From a virus: DNA of 48,119 bases. The notes beneath the pieces are model-generated. The model was given only the letters and a program-made list of their open reading frames with translations. It was not told where the DNA came from and did no database searches. Each line of letters opens with the position of its first letter. The stretch's first letter is position 1. Of the stretch, positions 1 through 7,584 are shown one piece after another. The translations under genes were made by a program, and so were the position numbers. The stretch is taken from the IMG/VR virus record IMGVR_UViG_3300037635_002421, positions 1 through 48,119 of that record. One strand, 5' to 3'.

Positions 1-60
1 GACCATCTCGGCGCAGGCTTGTCCTAACTTGCCTACCCCAATGAATCCGATTGAGGCCAT
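1..60 (-). CDS. NAD-dependent nucleotide-sugar dehydrogenase-like protein, N-terminus (partial)
   Basis: Only the first 20 codons lie in the window; the rest runs off the left edge. The N-terminus contains GFIGVGKLG, a glycine-rich Rossmann dinucleotide-binding turn (GxGxxG type) directly after the first strand. This is usual for UDP-sugar dehydrogenases and 6-phosphogluconate dehydrogenases. A strong AGGAG lies 7-8 nt before the ATG at 60, which settles the start. A late-type GATAAATA box and a 5' hairpin lie just upstream. The neighbouring glycosyltransferase-like gene and galE further along make sugar-nucleotide metabolism the best guess. The exact substrate cannot be told from 20 residues. 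Confidence 0.6.
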   Translation of the reverse strand, partial: MASIGFIGVGKLGQACAEMV

Positions 61-81
61 TTTGTTCTCCTGTTTATGTCT

Positions 82-98
82 CTGTACTAATTTCTAGT
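82..98 (-). other. 5'-UTR hairpin after late promoter
   Basis: On the minus strand, GTACTA-GAAAT-TAGTAC forms a perfect 6 bp stem with a 5 nt loop. It would sit at or near the 5' end of the transcript from the GATAAATA box at 106-113 and upstream of the AGGAG of the dehydrogenase gene. An outer CTCTG/CAGAG pairing also exists, but it includes promoter bases. A 5' stabilising hairpin is the simplest reading. Confidence 0.55.
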
Positions 99-105
99 AC
101 ACTCA

Positions 106-113
106 TATTTATC
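106..113 (-). promoter_or_regulatory. T4-type late promoter box GATAAATA
   Basis: The minus strand reads GATAAATA, one base from the T4 late consensus TATAAATA. The same octamer precedes the fibre genes elsewhere in this window. It would drive the dehydrogenase gene that starts at 60. Confidence 0.6.
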
Positions 114-131
114 AGAGATTTGTTTTGTTTT

Positions 132-1373
132 TTAGGATAGTTGGTATTGTTTGTTAGGCACAAACCATTTGTTGATCGGGCATTCAATTGTGCTCTTGTA
201 AAACAATTCTTTATTATGTTTTAGTTTTTCTTGTACAGAATCACTGTGGTAAAGTTCATGTATTTCATCTAGATCCATTTGCATAAACTTGTCTAAACTT
301 GCAACAATTTTATTCATTCTAGTATGATGATGCTGTTCATTATCATAGTCTTCATCAAAGAATTCAGGAAAAGTTTTGTAACCCATTTCTTTAATCTGTG
401 CAAGTATTCCTGGAAATGCAACTAGCAACATTGGTTGTTCGTATAAAAACGTTTTATAAGTTTTTTCAGTTATCAAACCGTTTGCTGTTCCTATGGGTTT
501 GATATTTATATCTGAATTACCTTGCTCATCATTACCATTAAATGCTACAGCAATAGAGTTAGGGTCAAAGAAAGATTCGGTTACAACTTGTACATAAGAA
601 TCATTTAATACACTAAATGACGGCTTCATCATCCAATCTTCATATTGCCTATCATACATTTCATAAGTTGGAGTAGTACCTGTGTCGCTGTTTACACCAG
701 TCTGTTTTCCTAGTGTTATATTTTTTTCTATGTAACTGTAATAACACTTTTCTTTATATTTGTTCTCAATGTGATTGACAATATAATCCCTGTGCCAGCA
801 CACTCTACCATTAAATGCTACAAAATGCTTATTGCGTTTTTCAACATTAGGCTGAAAATTTAATTCTTCATTATTGCAAAATATTCTATTATAATATACA
901 TTGTAAAATTGTATATCTGCTTTTGGTAAAACTTTTTTATAATCTTTAACAGTTAAAAAATTGTTTATATGAATACTGATATTTTCTTGTTTAATTAATC
1001 TAGTTTGATCTACTAACCAATTACGTCTTGCCTCTTCATCTAAATTATAGATATCCCAACCATTGGCAAATCTCCATTTAACATTATCAAAGTTTTTACA
1101 TTTAGATAATCTTTCTACAATACCAAATAATTTATCACCTGTTTCATAATCTAATTGTGGTCTTAAATGCAACCCAAACTGAATAGTAAGATTGTCATTT
1201 CCGGATTCAATGAGTTCTTCCAACTGCTCTATTGATCTCATGAGAACTATGTTTCTAGTGACATCTTCTGACATTGGGTATTCTAGTGCTTTATTGCAAA
1301 GCCTAGCAGGACGAGATTTTCCTAGTATATCGTCAAACTCTTCCCAGTAGGGAATTACTAGGATATCTTTCAT
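132..1373 (-). CDS. Glycosyltransferase-like phage protein
   Basis: 413 residues with no signal peptide or membrane segment. The C-terminal third contains a block of the form ITEKTYKTFLYEQPMLLVAFPG followed by an acidic stretch ending FFDEDYDNE. This resembles the nucleotide-sugar-binding region of fucosyltransferase-like GT-B proteins found in phages and giant viruses. No full family fingerprint is visible in the N-terminal half. Its start overlaps the stop of the upstream gene by 4 nt, so the two are translationally coupled. It sits beside a nucleotide-sugar dehydrogenase start. It probably transfers a sugar to a virion protein or host surface glycan; acceptor and sugar are unknown. Confidence 0.5.
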   Translation of the reverse strand: MKDILVIPYWEEFDDILGKSRPARLCNKALEYPMSEDVTRNIVLMRSIEQLEELIESGNDNLTIQFGLHLRPQLDYETGDKLFGIVERLSKCKNFDNVKWRFANGWDIYNLDEEARRNWLVDQTRLIKQENISIHINNFLTVKDYKKVLPKADIQFYNVYYNRIFCNNEELNFQPNVEKRNKHFVAFNGRVCWHRDYIVNHIENKYKEKCYYSYIEKNITLGKQTGVNSDTGTTPTYEMYDRQYEDWMMKPSFSVLNDSYVQVVTESFFDPNSIAVAFNGNDEQGNSDINIKPIGTANGLITEKTYKTFLYEQPMLLVAFPGILAQIKEMGYKTFPEFFDEDYDNEQHHHTRMNKIVASLDKFMQMDLDEIHELYHSDSVQEKLKHNKELFYKSTIECPINKWFVPNKQYQLS

Positions 1374-1642
1374 GCAGAGTTTCTTTGAAACTCTTGTATT
1401 AGGTCATCACCTTTAAGTTCTTTACCAAAGTAGACTGTATAACCATCGCTTGTTTGTCTTTCAATAAGTCCACTATTGTATTGTATATCCATCACAGAAT
1501 TTCCGTCTTGGGTATCTTGAGGCCTAGTATCATACCACATGGAACCAAGTGAATGTGCATGAACTGATTTAACACCTTTTGCCCAATCTTCAGCGGCAAG
1601 TAATACTCGTTGTCTTTCTACTGTATCGTCGTATTGCGTCAT
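1370..1642 (-). CDS. Hypothetical protein, probable leaderless gene
   Basis: 90 residues, acidic, no recognised domain. The ATG lies 6 nt downstream of a perfect late box TATAAATA (1649-1656), where transcription should begin. The only GGAGG is about 19 nt away, too far to serve this start. The gene overlaps the glycosyltransferase-like gene by 4 nt (ATGA), so both are likely expressed late together. Confidence 0.6.
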   Translation of the reverse strand: MTQYDDTVERQRVLLAAEDWAKGVKSVHAHSLGSMWYDTRPQDTQDGNSVMDIQYNSGLIERQTSDGYTVYFGKELKGDDLIQEFQRNSA

Positions 1643-1648
1643 AATAAT

Positions 1649-1656
1649 TATTTATA
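1649..1656 (-). promoter_or_regulatory. T4-type late promoter TATAAATA (leaderless arrangement)
   Basis: Exact T4 late consensus on the minus strand, ending 6 nt before the ATG at 1642. It overlaps the stop codon of the upstream 45-residue gene. The predicted first transcribed base falls on or next to the A of the ATG. Confidence 0.65.
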
Positions 1657-1789
1657 AAGAGGGTCCTCCGTTATGCCCTATTAAAGAATTTTTCTTTTGT
1701 TGCTCTCTCCACTTTAAAAAGTGTAGTGCTACTTCCTTTGTGCTGTGAGTTAAAGTGCTCACAGGTCTTTTTATTTTTTTAGTGCCCAA
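1652..1789 (-). CDS. Small protein with C-terminal HNGGPSL motif
   Basis: A 45-residue protein beginning MGTKKIKRPV and ending IGHNGGPSL. The start is TTG, chosen because AGGAG lies 6 nt upstream (AGGAGTACACATTG); a GTG nine codons later is the alternative. A basic N-terminus, a helical middle (KEVALHFLKWREQQKK) and a glycine/proline tail GHNGGPSL recur in small proteins of marine T4-like phages as far as I recall. Function unknown. It overlaps the 3' end of the upstream membrane peptide gene by 11 nt. Confidence 0.65.
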   Translation of the reverse strand: MGTKKIKRPVSTLTHSTKEVALHFLKWREQQKKNSLIGHNGGPSL

Positions 1790-1919
1790 TGTGTACTCCT
1801 ATTAGTATACCAATTAACAATATAAAACCATCAAATACAAAGTGCATAATAAAGGAGATAGCAAATATCTCTTTCCAATGAACTTTACAAATTTCTAACC
1901 ATTCTGCTATTTTTTTCAT
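1779..1919 (-). CDS. Small single-pass membrane protein
   Basis: 46 residues beginning MKKIAEWLEICKVHWKEIF and ending with a hydrophobic helix of about 22 residues (FVFDGFILLIGILIGVHIG). The ATG overlaps the stop of the upstream gene (ATGA), so translation is likely coupled. It is probably a small inner-membrane peptide of unknown role; lysis or host takeover are possibilities with no direct support. Confidence 0.6.
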   Translation of the reverse strand: MKKIAEWLEICKVHWKEIFAISFIMHFVFDGFILLIGILIGVHIGH

Positions 1920-2230
1920 AATCTACTTATTTTCCCTAACACATTATCTACATCTGGGTCACATTGATTTCTCAATACATCATCTGTTATGTCTGTGTCA
2001 TAACATAACTCTCCGAAAGAATCTAATACTGCAATCTCCCACCAACCTTTTTTAGGTTTCATTTTATTATTATCCTCAGGATTAAGGTGCTCATCATATT
2101 GCTCATCGTCTGTGATTATATATTCTGGTATTACACTAGCACCAAAACCATTTGGAAATTTGTATATACGTTGTCGACCACCAAAATGATGTTTGGTATC
2201 GCTTACTAAAAATTCTTCCCAAGCCTTCAT
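1916..2230 (-). CDS. Conserved hypothetical phage protein
   Basis: 104 residues, acidic. It contains IYKFPNGFGASVIPEY, then a tryptophan-rich strand GWWEIAVLDSFGELCYDT and a C-terminal helix. The pattern looks like a small alpha/beta protein that I associate with marine T4-like phages, but I know no function. It is coupled by 4 nt overlaps on both sides. Confidence 0.6.
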   Translation of the reverse strand: MKAWEEFLVSDTKHHFGGRQRIYKFPNGFGASVIPEYIITDDEQYDEHLNPEDNNKMKPKKGWWEIAVLDSFGELCYDTDITDDVLRNQCDPDVDNVLGKISRL

Positions 2231-2763
2231 TCGGGTAATTTCTCCGGATCAACTAGTGTGTCATCATCTAGGTGCTGATCTTCTAATTCGTCTTGATACT
2301 CGTCAAGCATTTCCGTGACATAAAAAGTATTATCTAAATCTTGTCCTGCTGGATCTGTTTCCCAAAAACTTCTTGGCTGATCAGTAATAGAGAAATCACC
2401 ATAGTGATTAGAACCAACAAAGTCATTTGCAGGTTCATAATACATACAGTGAATATCAACATCTGGGTTTGCCTCCTCGTAATGCATAATAGCATTTAAC
2501 GGTGGTGACCAGGCACTTTCAAAATAACCAACAATAGCAGATGTGCTCTCATTAATCATTTCTAATTCTAAATTACTGTCAGTTAAAGGTACGTCCCATT
2601 TAGTTCCCCATTCATCTACTGCTTTGTGATAATCCCATTCGCCGATTGGGTGTAAGGCACTTAACAATCCTTCATCGGATTCGTCACTTGCTTTACTCCA
2701 TATTGCTTCAACCTTATCAGTAGGTCCTTCAATTACAATATGATTATTACACCAATTTGGCAT
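2227..2763 (-). CDS. MPNWCxN-type phage protein (YubB/Api92 ferredoxin-like fold)
   Basis: 178 residues from the ATG that gives MPNWCNN, the usual start of this family; the reading frame is open 13 codons further upstream but those codons overlap the preceding small gene. N-terminal MPNWCNNHIVIEGP and the later SAWSPPLNAI match the API92/YubB ferredoxin-like phage and plasmid family, whose function is not known. The C-terminus is strongly acidic (EYQDELEDQHLDDDT). A GGAG lies about 13 nt upstream, and the upstream stop is 4 nt away. Confidence 0.7.
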   Translation of the reverse strand: MPNWCNNHIVIEGPTDKVEAIWSKASDESDEGLLSALHPIGEWDYHKAVDEWGTKWDVPLTDSNLELEMINESTSAIVGYFESAWSPPLNAIMHYEEANPDVDIHCMYYEPANDFVGSNHYGDFSITDQPRSFWETDPAGQDLDNTFYVTEMLDEYQDELEDQHLDDDTLVDPEKLPE

Positions 2764-2767
2764 TTTT

Positions 2768-2857
2768 CTATAATTTCTCCCAAATAATAACACTAGTACC
2801 AATGCTTAATAGAGCAAGATAACCAAAGTAAATAAATCCAAAAATTAATTCAGCCAT
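2768..2857 (-). CDS. 29-residue membrane peptide
   Basis: Reads MAELIFGFIYFGYLALLSIG then TSVIIWEKL. Nearly the whole peptide is one hydrophobic helix. The start is supported by GGAGAAACTGTAATG (GGAG 8 nt before the ATG) and by a 1 nt overlap with the ligase stop (TAATG). It is likely a single-pass membrane peptide of unknown role. Confidence 0.6.
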   Translation of the reverse strand: MAELIFGFIYFGYLALLSIGTSVIIWEKL

Positions 2858-4128
2858 TACAGTTTCTCCCCTAATTCAAAGCCACGGAATGTTTTAAATC
2901 TTGGAAACCTAAGGCTCCAAGTATCTTCTGCGTCCTGACTTTGCGTTGCCGCATCGGCTCTAATCTCAACTAACTGCCCAATAACAGCATCTTGGTTTGC
3001 CCAAATTTGCTCTCTGTTTTCATCAGTTAGTCCACTACCAACGTTAAGTCTAAAAAACTTACCATCGTCTTCGCCTTCTACAACAAGAGCACCAAGTAAT
3101 CCTTCATTCTTGCCTGTGCCTTCTTCTAGTGCTACAACACTTAAGGTTACTTCAATAAAAGGTTTGATCTTTAACCAAGCATGTGAACGTTTACACTTGT
3201 AGCCTTCGTTAACAGGCTTAATCATTAAGCCTTCGTAGCCTTCTTCTAGTGCCTGTTTGTTCATTGCTTTAAAACTTGCTTGGCCTTGCTCACTGTCTAA
3301 ATCTAAATTGATTGCTTGAACAAGTGTAATTCTGTTATTAAAATTAGCCTGTTTACTAATTAAACGTTCACGTCTTTCGAATGCAGTCATATCAGTACCA
3401 CCTGCATTAAACTCTTCAAGTGTAAGCATATCAAATACTGCTAAATATGAATCCTCAGTCTGAGCACCTTCTTTTCTGTGTACTTGCTTCATTAAACTTT
3501 GAAAGTCTTCACTCATTACTTCGCCATCAAACACTAAGCCTTCGAACTCAGGCTTGCTCAATGTTTCTTCAATGTGTGGAAAATTAGCAAGTAGTTTACC
3601 ATTACGTGAGTATAATGTAGCACTACCGTTTTGCACGATAGCAATAACTCTGACACCATCATACTTGTATTCGATAAAGCATTCGCCTGTAATCTTCTTA
3701 GGATGTTTAGCACCATCATGTGCTAACATACAACCAAATAGTGGAATAGTATCCTTTTGTACTTTGTTAATAAGTTTAGCACCAGTACCACAACGTAGGT
3801 CTTTAATTAAGATACGTCTGTACCAATCGTTCCATTGCTCGTTAGTTGCTAAATCACATAGTTCTTGAATAGCATCTCTGGCCGCATGTCCAGTAAGTTC
3901 TCTTGCAACTAGCATATCAGCAATTTTATAAAACTCTTCTGGAAGTATGCCTTTGCCATCTGCTTCACTGAATGGTACTTGTTGTACACCAAAGGTAACT
4001 AATGGATCTAAGGCATACTGAATACCAGTAACAAATTCACTGTTATCAATGTTTTGCTTGATAACGTCTTGCTTGAATAGAGAACTATTGTTGCTCTCTA
4101 ATTCTTGAATTATATTCCATGTATTCAT
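2857..4128 (-). CDS. lig: ATP-dependent DNA ligase
   Basis: 423 residues. Motif I EYKYDGVR places the adenylated lysine at about K155. It is followed by motif III-like FDGEVMSEDF, then EGLMIKP (motif IV) and WLKIKP (motif V), in the order expected for the nucleotidyltransferase and OB domains of ATP-dependent ligases. The N-terminal helical region (residues 1-145) matches the DNA-binding domain of T4 gp30-like and archaeal/eukaryotic type I ligases; T4 gp30 is longer (487). It seals nicks during replication and repair. It has its own sigma70-type promoter and a GTAGGAG site. Confidence 0.93.
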   Translation of the reverse strand: MNTWNIIQELESNNSSLFKQDVIKQNIDNSEFVTGIQYALDPLVTFGVQQVPFSEADGKGILPEEFYKIADMLVARELTGHAARDAIQELCDLATNEQWNDWYRRILIKDLRCGTGAKLINKVQKDTIPLFGCMLAHDGAKHPKKITGECFIEYKYDGVRVIAIVQNGSATLYSRNGKLLANFPHIEETLSKPEFEGLVFDGEVMSEDFQSLMKQVHRKEGAQTEDSYLAVFDMLTLEEFNAGGTDMTAFERRERLISKQANFNNRITLVQAINLDLDSEQGQASFKAMNKQALEEGYEGLMIKPVNEGYKCKRSHAWLKIKPFIEVTLSVVALEEGTGKNEGLLGALVVEGEDDGKFFRLNVGSGLTDENREQIWANQDAVIGQLVEIRADAATQSQDAEDTWSLRFPRFKTFRGFELGEKL

Positions 4129-4133
4129 AAAAA

Positions 4134-4171
4134 CTCCTACCTTTTTAATTTATACAACTATTATACTAAAA
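4134..4171 (-). repeat. 38 bp promoter/leader cassette, copy 1
   Basis: Identical over 38 bp to 5080-5117. The cassette runs from the -10 box through the untranslated leader to the GTAGGAG ribosome-binding site. A diverged copy (same CTCCTACCTTTTTA leader end, altered middle) lies upstream of the gene at 12531-13001. Confidence 0.85.
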
Positions 4172-4188
4172 ATGGCACTTATGGTCAA
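4160..4188 (-). promoter_or_regulatory. Sigma70-type promoter for DNA ligase
   Basis: Minus strand: TTGACC (4183-4188), 17 bp, TATAAT (4160-4165), with TTTTTAG just before the -10. The -35 touches the stop region of the upstream gene. Confidence 0.9.
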
Positions 4189-4189
4189 C

Positions 4190-4552
4190 CTATTTTACCA
4201 AATTTTCTGGCCTTGTTTTCCTATACTCAGCCATTGTTTCTTTGATCATTGTTCTGTATTCACCCATTAACTGCCAACCATTTAGGTCCCCAGTTGTTTG
4301 AATATCAAAACCATAGCCTGATTTCTCACTTCTGTTTGGTCTGTAAGAAACTTGGGTGACTGGGCCAAATACTATTTTGTAATACTTTTGCTCGTAGTAG
4401 TCGCCTCTTTTATCACCCGATACCCAAAATGCATTTTCCTTACCTTTCACTGGTGTCATTTTAGCACCAGTACAATGCTTAACAAATTTTTTAAGTTGCT
4501 CAGTGCTTTGATAGTCACTTGCAAGAACAGTTGTATTTCTTTGTTTAATCAT
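4190..4552 (-). CDS. Hypothetical protein
   Basis: 120 residues, basic, no recognised domain. Predicted strands around ENAFWVSGDKRGDYYEQKYYKIVFGP suggest a small beta-rich or alpha/beta fold. Its ATG overlaps the stop of the upstream gene by one base (TAATG), so it forms a two-gene unit with the 172-residue gene under the promoter at 5106-5134. Confidence 0.6.
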   Translation of the reverse strand: MIKQRNTTVLASDYQSTEQLKKFVKHCTGAKMTPVKGKENAFWVSGDKRGDYYEQKYYKIVFGPVTQVSYRPNRSEKSGYGFDIQTTGDLNGWQLMGEYRTMIKETMAEYRKTRPENLVK

Positions 4553-5070
4553 TACGCCGCCTCCTGAACTTCTTTTTTCAGTTGGGCATCTTTTTGATCA
4601 AACCAACCATTCTTGGTCTTGTACTGACATTTGTAGTCTGATCTACCTTGCTCCTCTAAAGGAATCCATTGTTCAGCCTTGCCTATGATAGCACGGTTCC
4701 AGTGGCTATATTCAGGATTGGGAGTGTGATGGGTACGACATAACCAACGGTCTCCGCCCCAGTAAAATTCTACTGGAGTTTCCCATGGTTCGCAAATTGG
4801 ACCTTTGCCGTCGCCATTTTTACCAAGGTCACGGATCTCCCAATCCAGGATATATTCTTCTGAAGCCTCATTCGAGTATTCGATCAATTTGGATAAGGTA
4901 GGGATACCTTTATGAGCAATCTTGTTGATTTGCTCAGAAGTAAGATCAGTAACAAAATAAGTGCTACCACCCTTATACTTCCAGTGAGCCTCACTTACAC
5001 CATGCTCATAATTATCATCATGAGCGGCATAGTTCTCTCTGTATTGGGTGTTTATTACTAAAGTTTGCAT
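4552..5070 (-). CDS. Hypothetical phage protein
   Basis: 172 residues, rich in Trp and Tyr, beginning MQTLVINTQYRENYAAHD. It has a GGSTYFVTDLT segment and a central WEIRDLGKNGDGKGP. I recognise no catalytic motif. It is the first gene after the promoter at 5106-5134 and has a GTAGGAG site 8-9 nt upstream. Confidence 0.6.
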   Translation of the reverse strand: MQTLVINTQYRENYAAHDDNYEHGVSEAHWKYKGGSTYFVTDLTSEQINKIAHKGIPTLSKLIEYSNEASEEYILDWEIRDLGKNGDGKGPICEPWETPVEFYWGGDRWLCRTHHTPNPEYSHWNRAIIGKAEQWIPLEEQGRSDYKCQYKTKNGWFDQKDAQLKKEVQEAA

Positions 5071-5079
5071 AATTAAAAT

Positions 5080-5117
5080 CTCCTACCTTTTTAATTTATA
5101 CAACTATTATACTAAAA
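5080..5117 (-). repeat. 38 bp promoter/leader cassette, copy 2
   Basis: Exact copy of 4134-4171, here serving the next gene upstream in the map. Two nearby identical promoter-leader modules could recombine and suggest modular early gene addition. Confidence 0.85.
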
Positions 5118-5134
5118 TAATGGGTCGAGGTCAA
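5106..5134 (-). promoter_or_regulatory. Sigma70-type promoter
   Basis: Minus strand: TTGACC (5129-5134), 17 bp, TATAAT (5106-5111). Drives the 172- and 120-residue genes. Confidence 0.9.
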
Positions 5135-5140
5135 CCTTTT

Positions 5141-5383
5141 TTACCGGTTTTTTTGGCCTAATTTGTCTTTAATTACACCATTTATATCGGTGTATTGTGT
5201 ATTAAAATACTTTTTGGCAGGATATGTAGGTGGCATCCAGTCAATGATTATAGTTCTTTTATATATGAATTTAAGCCAAACTTTTTTGCCATTTGTTAAT
5301 GTGCGAGGCTTCCATGCAAATACTTTGTACCAGTTTGAATATCTTGGTTGGGTTGGGTCATGGGCACTCTGATCTAGTGGCAC
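5141..5383 (-). CDS. Hypothetical protein
   Basis: 80 residues, basic, aromatic-rich (WYKVFAWKPRTLTNGKKVWLKFIYKRT), which looks like a small beta-sheet domain. No family recognised. Its start overlaps the stop of the sulfotransferase-like gene by one base. Confidence 0.55.
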   Translation of the reverse strand: MPLDQSAHDPTQPRYSNWYKVFAWKPRTLTNGKKVWLKFIYKRTIIIDWMPPTYPAKKYFNTQYTDINGVIKDKLGQKNR

Positions 5384-6285
5384 TAGTCCTCTCTTAGTGT
5401 AACATCACCTATCTTAAGACCGATAGTGTTTTGTAAGAATACACCTCTATTTTTGCCTTCTGGCATGAATCTATAACTTAATGCATCAGCAAGTAATATT
5501 CTTCGATCACCATAAAATTGTTTAAGTGGCCAATCTGACATCATATCTATATAAGGATCTGAACTAGGCTTTGGCATTTCACCTATATTACGACTTGGGG
5601 AATCATCTTCATTCATCCAGTCTTTGTTGTAACCAAATGTTTCAAAGTCCCAATCATAAAACTCATACACCATATCTAATACTTCTTGTGTATTTTCTTG
5701 TTGTTCATAAATTAGACGCCAATCCATTTCGCTTTGATTTAGTTTCCTTGTCCATGGAGTTCCATTTTGCATTGCAACATGTTTTACATATCCGTAATCC
5801 TCGTGGAACTTCTTTCTAGTGAAATCATAAATTTCTTCATAACGTTCAAAACAGCCTATGTAGTCTACTCGTAATTTTGCATCTTCATCAACTAAGTAAA
5901 GTATCTGTGGTGTTTTATGCATACCCCATAAAGCAGTTACAGTTACAGGATCTAAGTATGTGAGTAAGTTAGATGCATCTTTAGGTCTGCCTTGGAACCT
6001 CCAACGACACCAATACTCGAATGTCATATCAGAAGCCGCTAATGCACCTGCTCTACCAAATCTCCATAAACTTACTTCTCTAGCATAAGGATTTCTAACA
6101 ATGGATAGTTTAGTATTTGCATCTGCATTGTCTAAAAAATAACATGCAGTTTGCACAGGACTGTGATTGTCAAACAATTCTATGTCTGTGTTAGTGCCGT
6201 AATTTTCTAAAAATCTTTTGTAAGACGTTCCGCCTGTTCTAGGTATGTGTATAAAAAGTAAATCTTGTTCAGGTAGGTAAAACAT
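5383..6285 (-). CDS. Sulfotransferase-like protein
   Basis: 300 residues. Residues 11-21 FIHIPRTGGTS form the 5'-phosphosulfate-binding loop, and residues 61-72 SIVRNPYAREVS form the 3'-phosphate-binding motif of PAPS-dependent sulfotransferases (sulfotransferase family 2/Stf0-like). A CFERYEEIYDF block follows, as is common in this family. It would transfer sulfate from PAPS to a carbohydrate or other acceptor; the acceptor is unknown. It is tightly packed between hypothetical genes. Two shorter relatives sit in tandem at 22059-23208. Confidence 0.78.
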   Translation of the reverse strand: MFYLPEQDLLFIHIPRTGGTSYKRFLENYGTNTDIELFDNHSPVQTACYFLDNADANTKLSIVRNPYAREVSLWRFGRAGALAASDMTFEYWCRWRFQGRPKDASNLLTYLDPVTVTALWGMHKTPQILYLVDEDAKLRVDYIGCFERYEEIYDFTRKKFHEDYGYVKHVAMQNGTPWTRKLNQSEMDWRLIYEQQENTQEVLDMVYEFYDWDFETFGYNKDWMNEDDSPSRNIGEMPKPSSDPYIDMMSDWPLKQFYGDRRILLADALSYRFMPEGKNRGVFLQNTIGLKIGDVTLRED

Positions 6286-6602
6286 TATTCGTCAAATTTA
6301 TCTAATAACTTTTTTGTTTCCATCGTAACAAATTTTTCTACCTTTTGAATATTAAGAAAAACTTCTACTGATGTGGTTTCTTGATTCCATATTTTTGAGA
6401 GAGGTGAATCTACACTTGGATTTAATGGTATAGGGCCATCAATTTCCTTGCCGGTTTTCTTACTAATATTTCCGTTCTTATCAGTCAAAATAATCTCATC
6501 GACAAAGACATTAGGTATCTCTGTCGTAAAAATGTCTTTCAACAGTTGGTCGAAGTTGCTAAGTTGGGAATTGTGAGTAAGGATTATTTTCCTTTGGCCC
6601 AT
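6285..6602 (-). CDS. Hypothetical protein
   Basis: 105 residues beginning MGQRKIILTHNSQLSNFDQLL; a beta-alpha start, an acidic/glycine middle and a C-terminal helix (VEKFVTMETKKLLDKFDE). No domain recognised. It is joined to the sulfotransferase-like gene by a one-base overlap. Confidence 0.55.
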   Translation of the reverse strand: MGQRKIILTHNSQLSNFDQLLKDIFTTEIPNVFVDEIILTDKNGNISKKTGKEIDGPIPLNPSVDSPLSKIWNQETTSVEVFLNIQKVEKFVTMETKKLLDKFDE

Positions 6603-6608
6603 AACTCC

Positions 6609-7244
6609 CTACTTAATTGCTGTCTTCTTTGGTCTGCCTGGTTTTGGCTTTGGCTTTAATTCAGGTGCTCTTGCGTATGCTTCTTCTCTTTTACTGTTAG
6701 CATCTGCGATCATCTGTTGTTGAACTCTTTCAATATCTTGTTCAATCATATCCGCTTGTTCCAATAAACCTTTAGCAATTCCTAACTGTTCGTCTGCTTC
6801 TCTTTCTGATAACTGTCTAGGTCTTTCAACTTGATTAACTGCATCAATTTCCGATGTGTCTGCAAATTGAGGTTTCTCGTTTTCTTTACCTTCTTCAATC
6901 TGTGAAATAGACTTATTTAGTTCTGCTAAAGGAACTTCATCAGTTGGGGTAGGACACATTATAACTTCACTTACTGGTGCCTTTGTAATCATCCCATCAC
7001 TGTGAATAGCCTGTAGCATAATTCTGCCATCACTAAAGTTTCTACCGTTAAGTACCTGTGCTAAGTCACTATTTGCCTGTGCTTCATCGCTGTCTACAAC
7101 AGACACGATTTCGTCGTGTTGTGTAGTACCAAGTTCGCCAGTCATAATTAATAGTGCGTTTTCAGGCTCGCCTGGTACTTCTCTAAAAAGTACTAGACAT
7201 TTACGGTCATTCCATTTAGCAACGTGTTTCATTACTTTAGCCAT
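6609..7244 (-). CDS. Conserved hypothetical phage protein with basic tail
   Basis: 211 residues from the ATG giving MAKVMKHVAKW. The open frame extends 25 codons upstream, but AAGGAG lies just before this ATG and the upstream gene ends 1 nt earlier. The N-terminal 120 residues look like a compact beta-rich domain (KCLVLFREVPGEPENALLIM). A long helical region follows (LGIAKGLLEQADMIEQDIER), then a tail KPKPGRPKK that resembles an AT-hook. It may be a DNA-binding or virion-assembly protein; function unknown. Confidence 0.6.
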   Translation of the reverse strand: MAKVMKHVAKWNDRKCLVLFREVPGEPENALLIMTGELGTTQHDEIVSVVDSDEAQANSDLAQVLNGRNFSDGRIMLQAIHSDGMITKAPVSEVIMCPTPTDEVPLAELNKSISQIEEGKENEKPQFADTSEIDAVNQVERPRQLSEREADEQLGIAKGLLEQADMIEQDIERVQQQMIADANSKREEAYARAPELKPKPKPGRPKKTAIK

Positions 7245-7245
7245 A

Positions 7246-7536
7246 TTATTCTCCTTCTGCAGGAGCCTCTGCCTCTGCTGGTGCATCTGCTTCTGCTTCT
7301 GCTTGTTGACTTTGTGCAACTATGCTAAGAAAATTATTTAACCTATCAAAAACAGCACCTACTTGTGATGCTTCTGCACCCCTAAATGCTCCTCTGCTTA
7401 CTGCTAAATCAACGATTTGTAATAATGCATTGAGTTCCTCAAGGCTTAGTGAAGCCTGTTGTTGCTCAGGTGCATCTCCTTCTACTGATTGTTCAACTTC
7501 TTCGTTTACAATCTCTGTGTTTTCTGTATCTGCCAT
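7246..7536 (-). CDS. Conserved hypothetical phage protein (acidic)
   Basis: 96 residues from MADTENTEIV, chosen because GGAGG lies 6 nt before it; four codons of open frame upstream are the Shine-Dalgarno itself. Acidic, Ala/Glu-rich ends flank a helical core LSLEELNALLQIVDLAVSRGAFRG, with EASQVGAVFDRLNNFL after it. I recall similar core sequences in marine T4-like phages. Function unknown. It is coupled to the AT-hook-tail gene. Confidence 0.6.
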   Translation of the reverse strand: MADTENTEIVNEEVEQSVEGDAPEQQQASLSLEELNALLQIVDLAVSRGAFRGAEASQVGAVFDRLNNFLSIVAQSQQAEAEADAPAEAEAPAEGE

Positions 7537-7565
7537 TTTTTCCTCCAATGGTAATTTACAAGTAT

Positions 7566-7573
7566 TATTTATT
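7566..7573 (-). promoter_or_regulatory. Possible late-type box AATAAATA
   Basis: Minus strand AATAAATA, two substitutions-free except the first base compared with the GATAAATA boxes, 30 nt before the gene starting at 7536. Weaker than the other boxes, so tentative. Confidence 0.35.
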
Positions 7574-7584
7574 AACTGATGTTT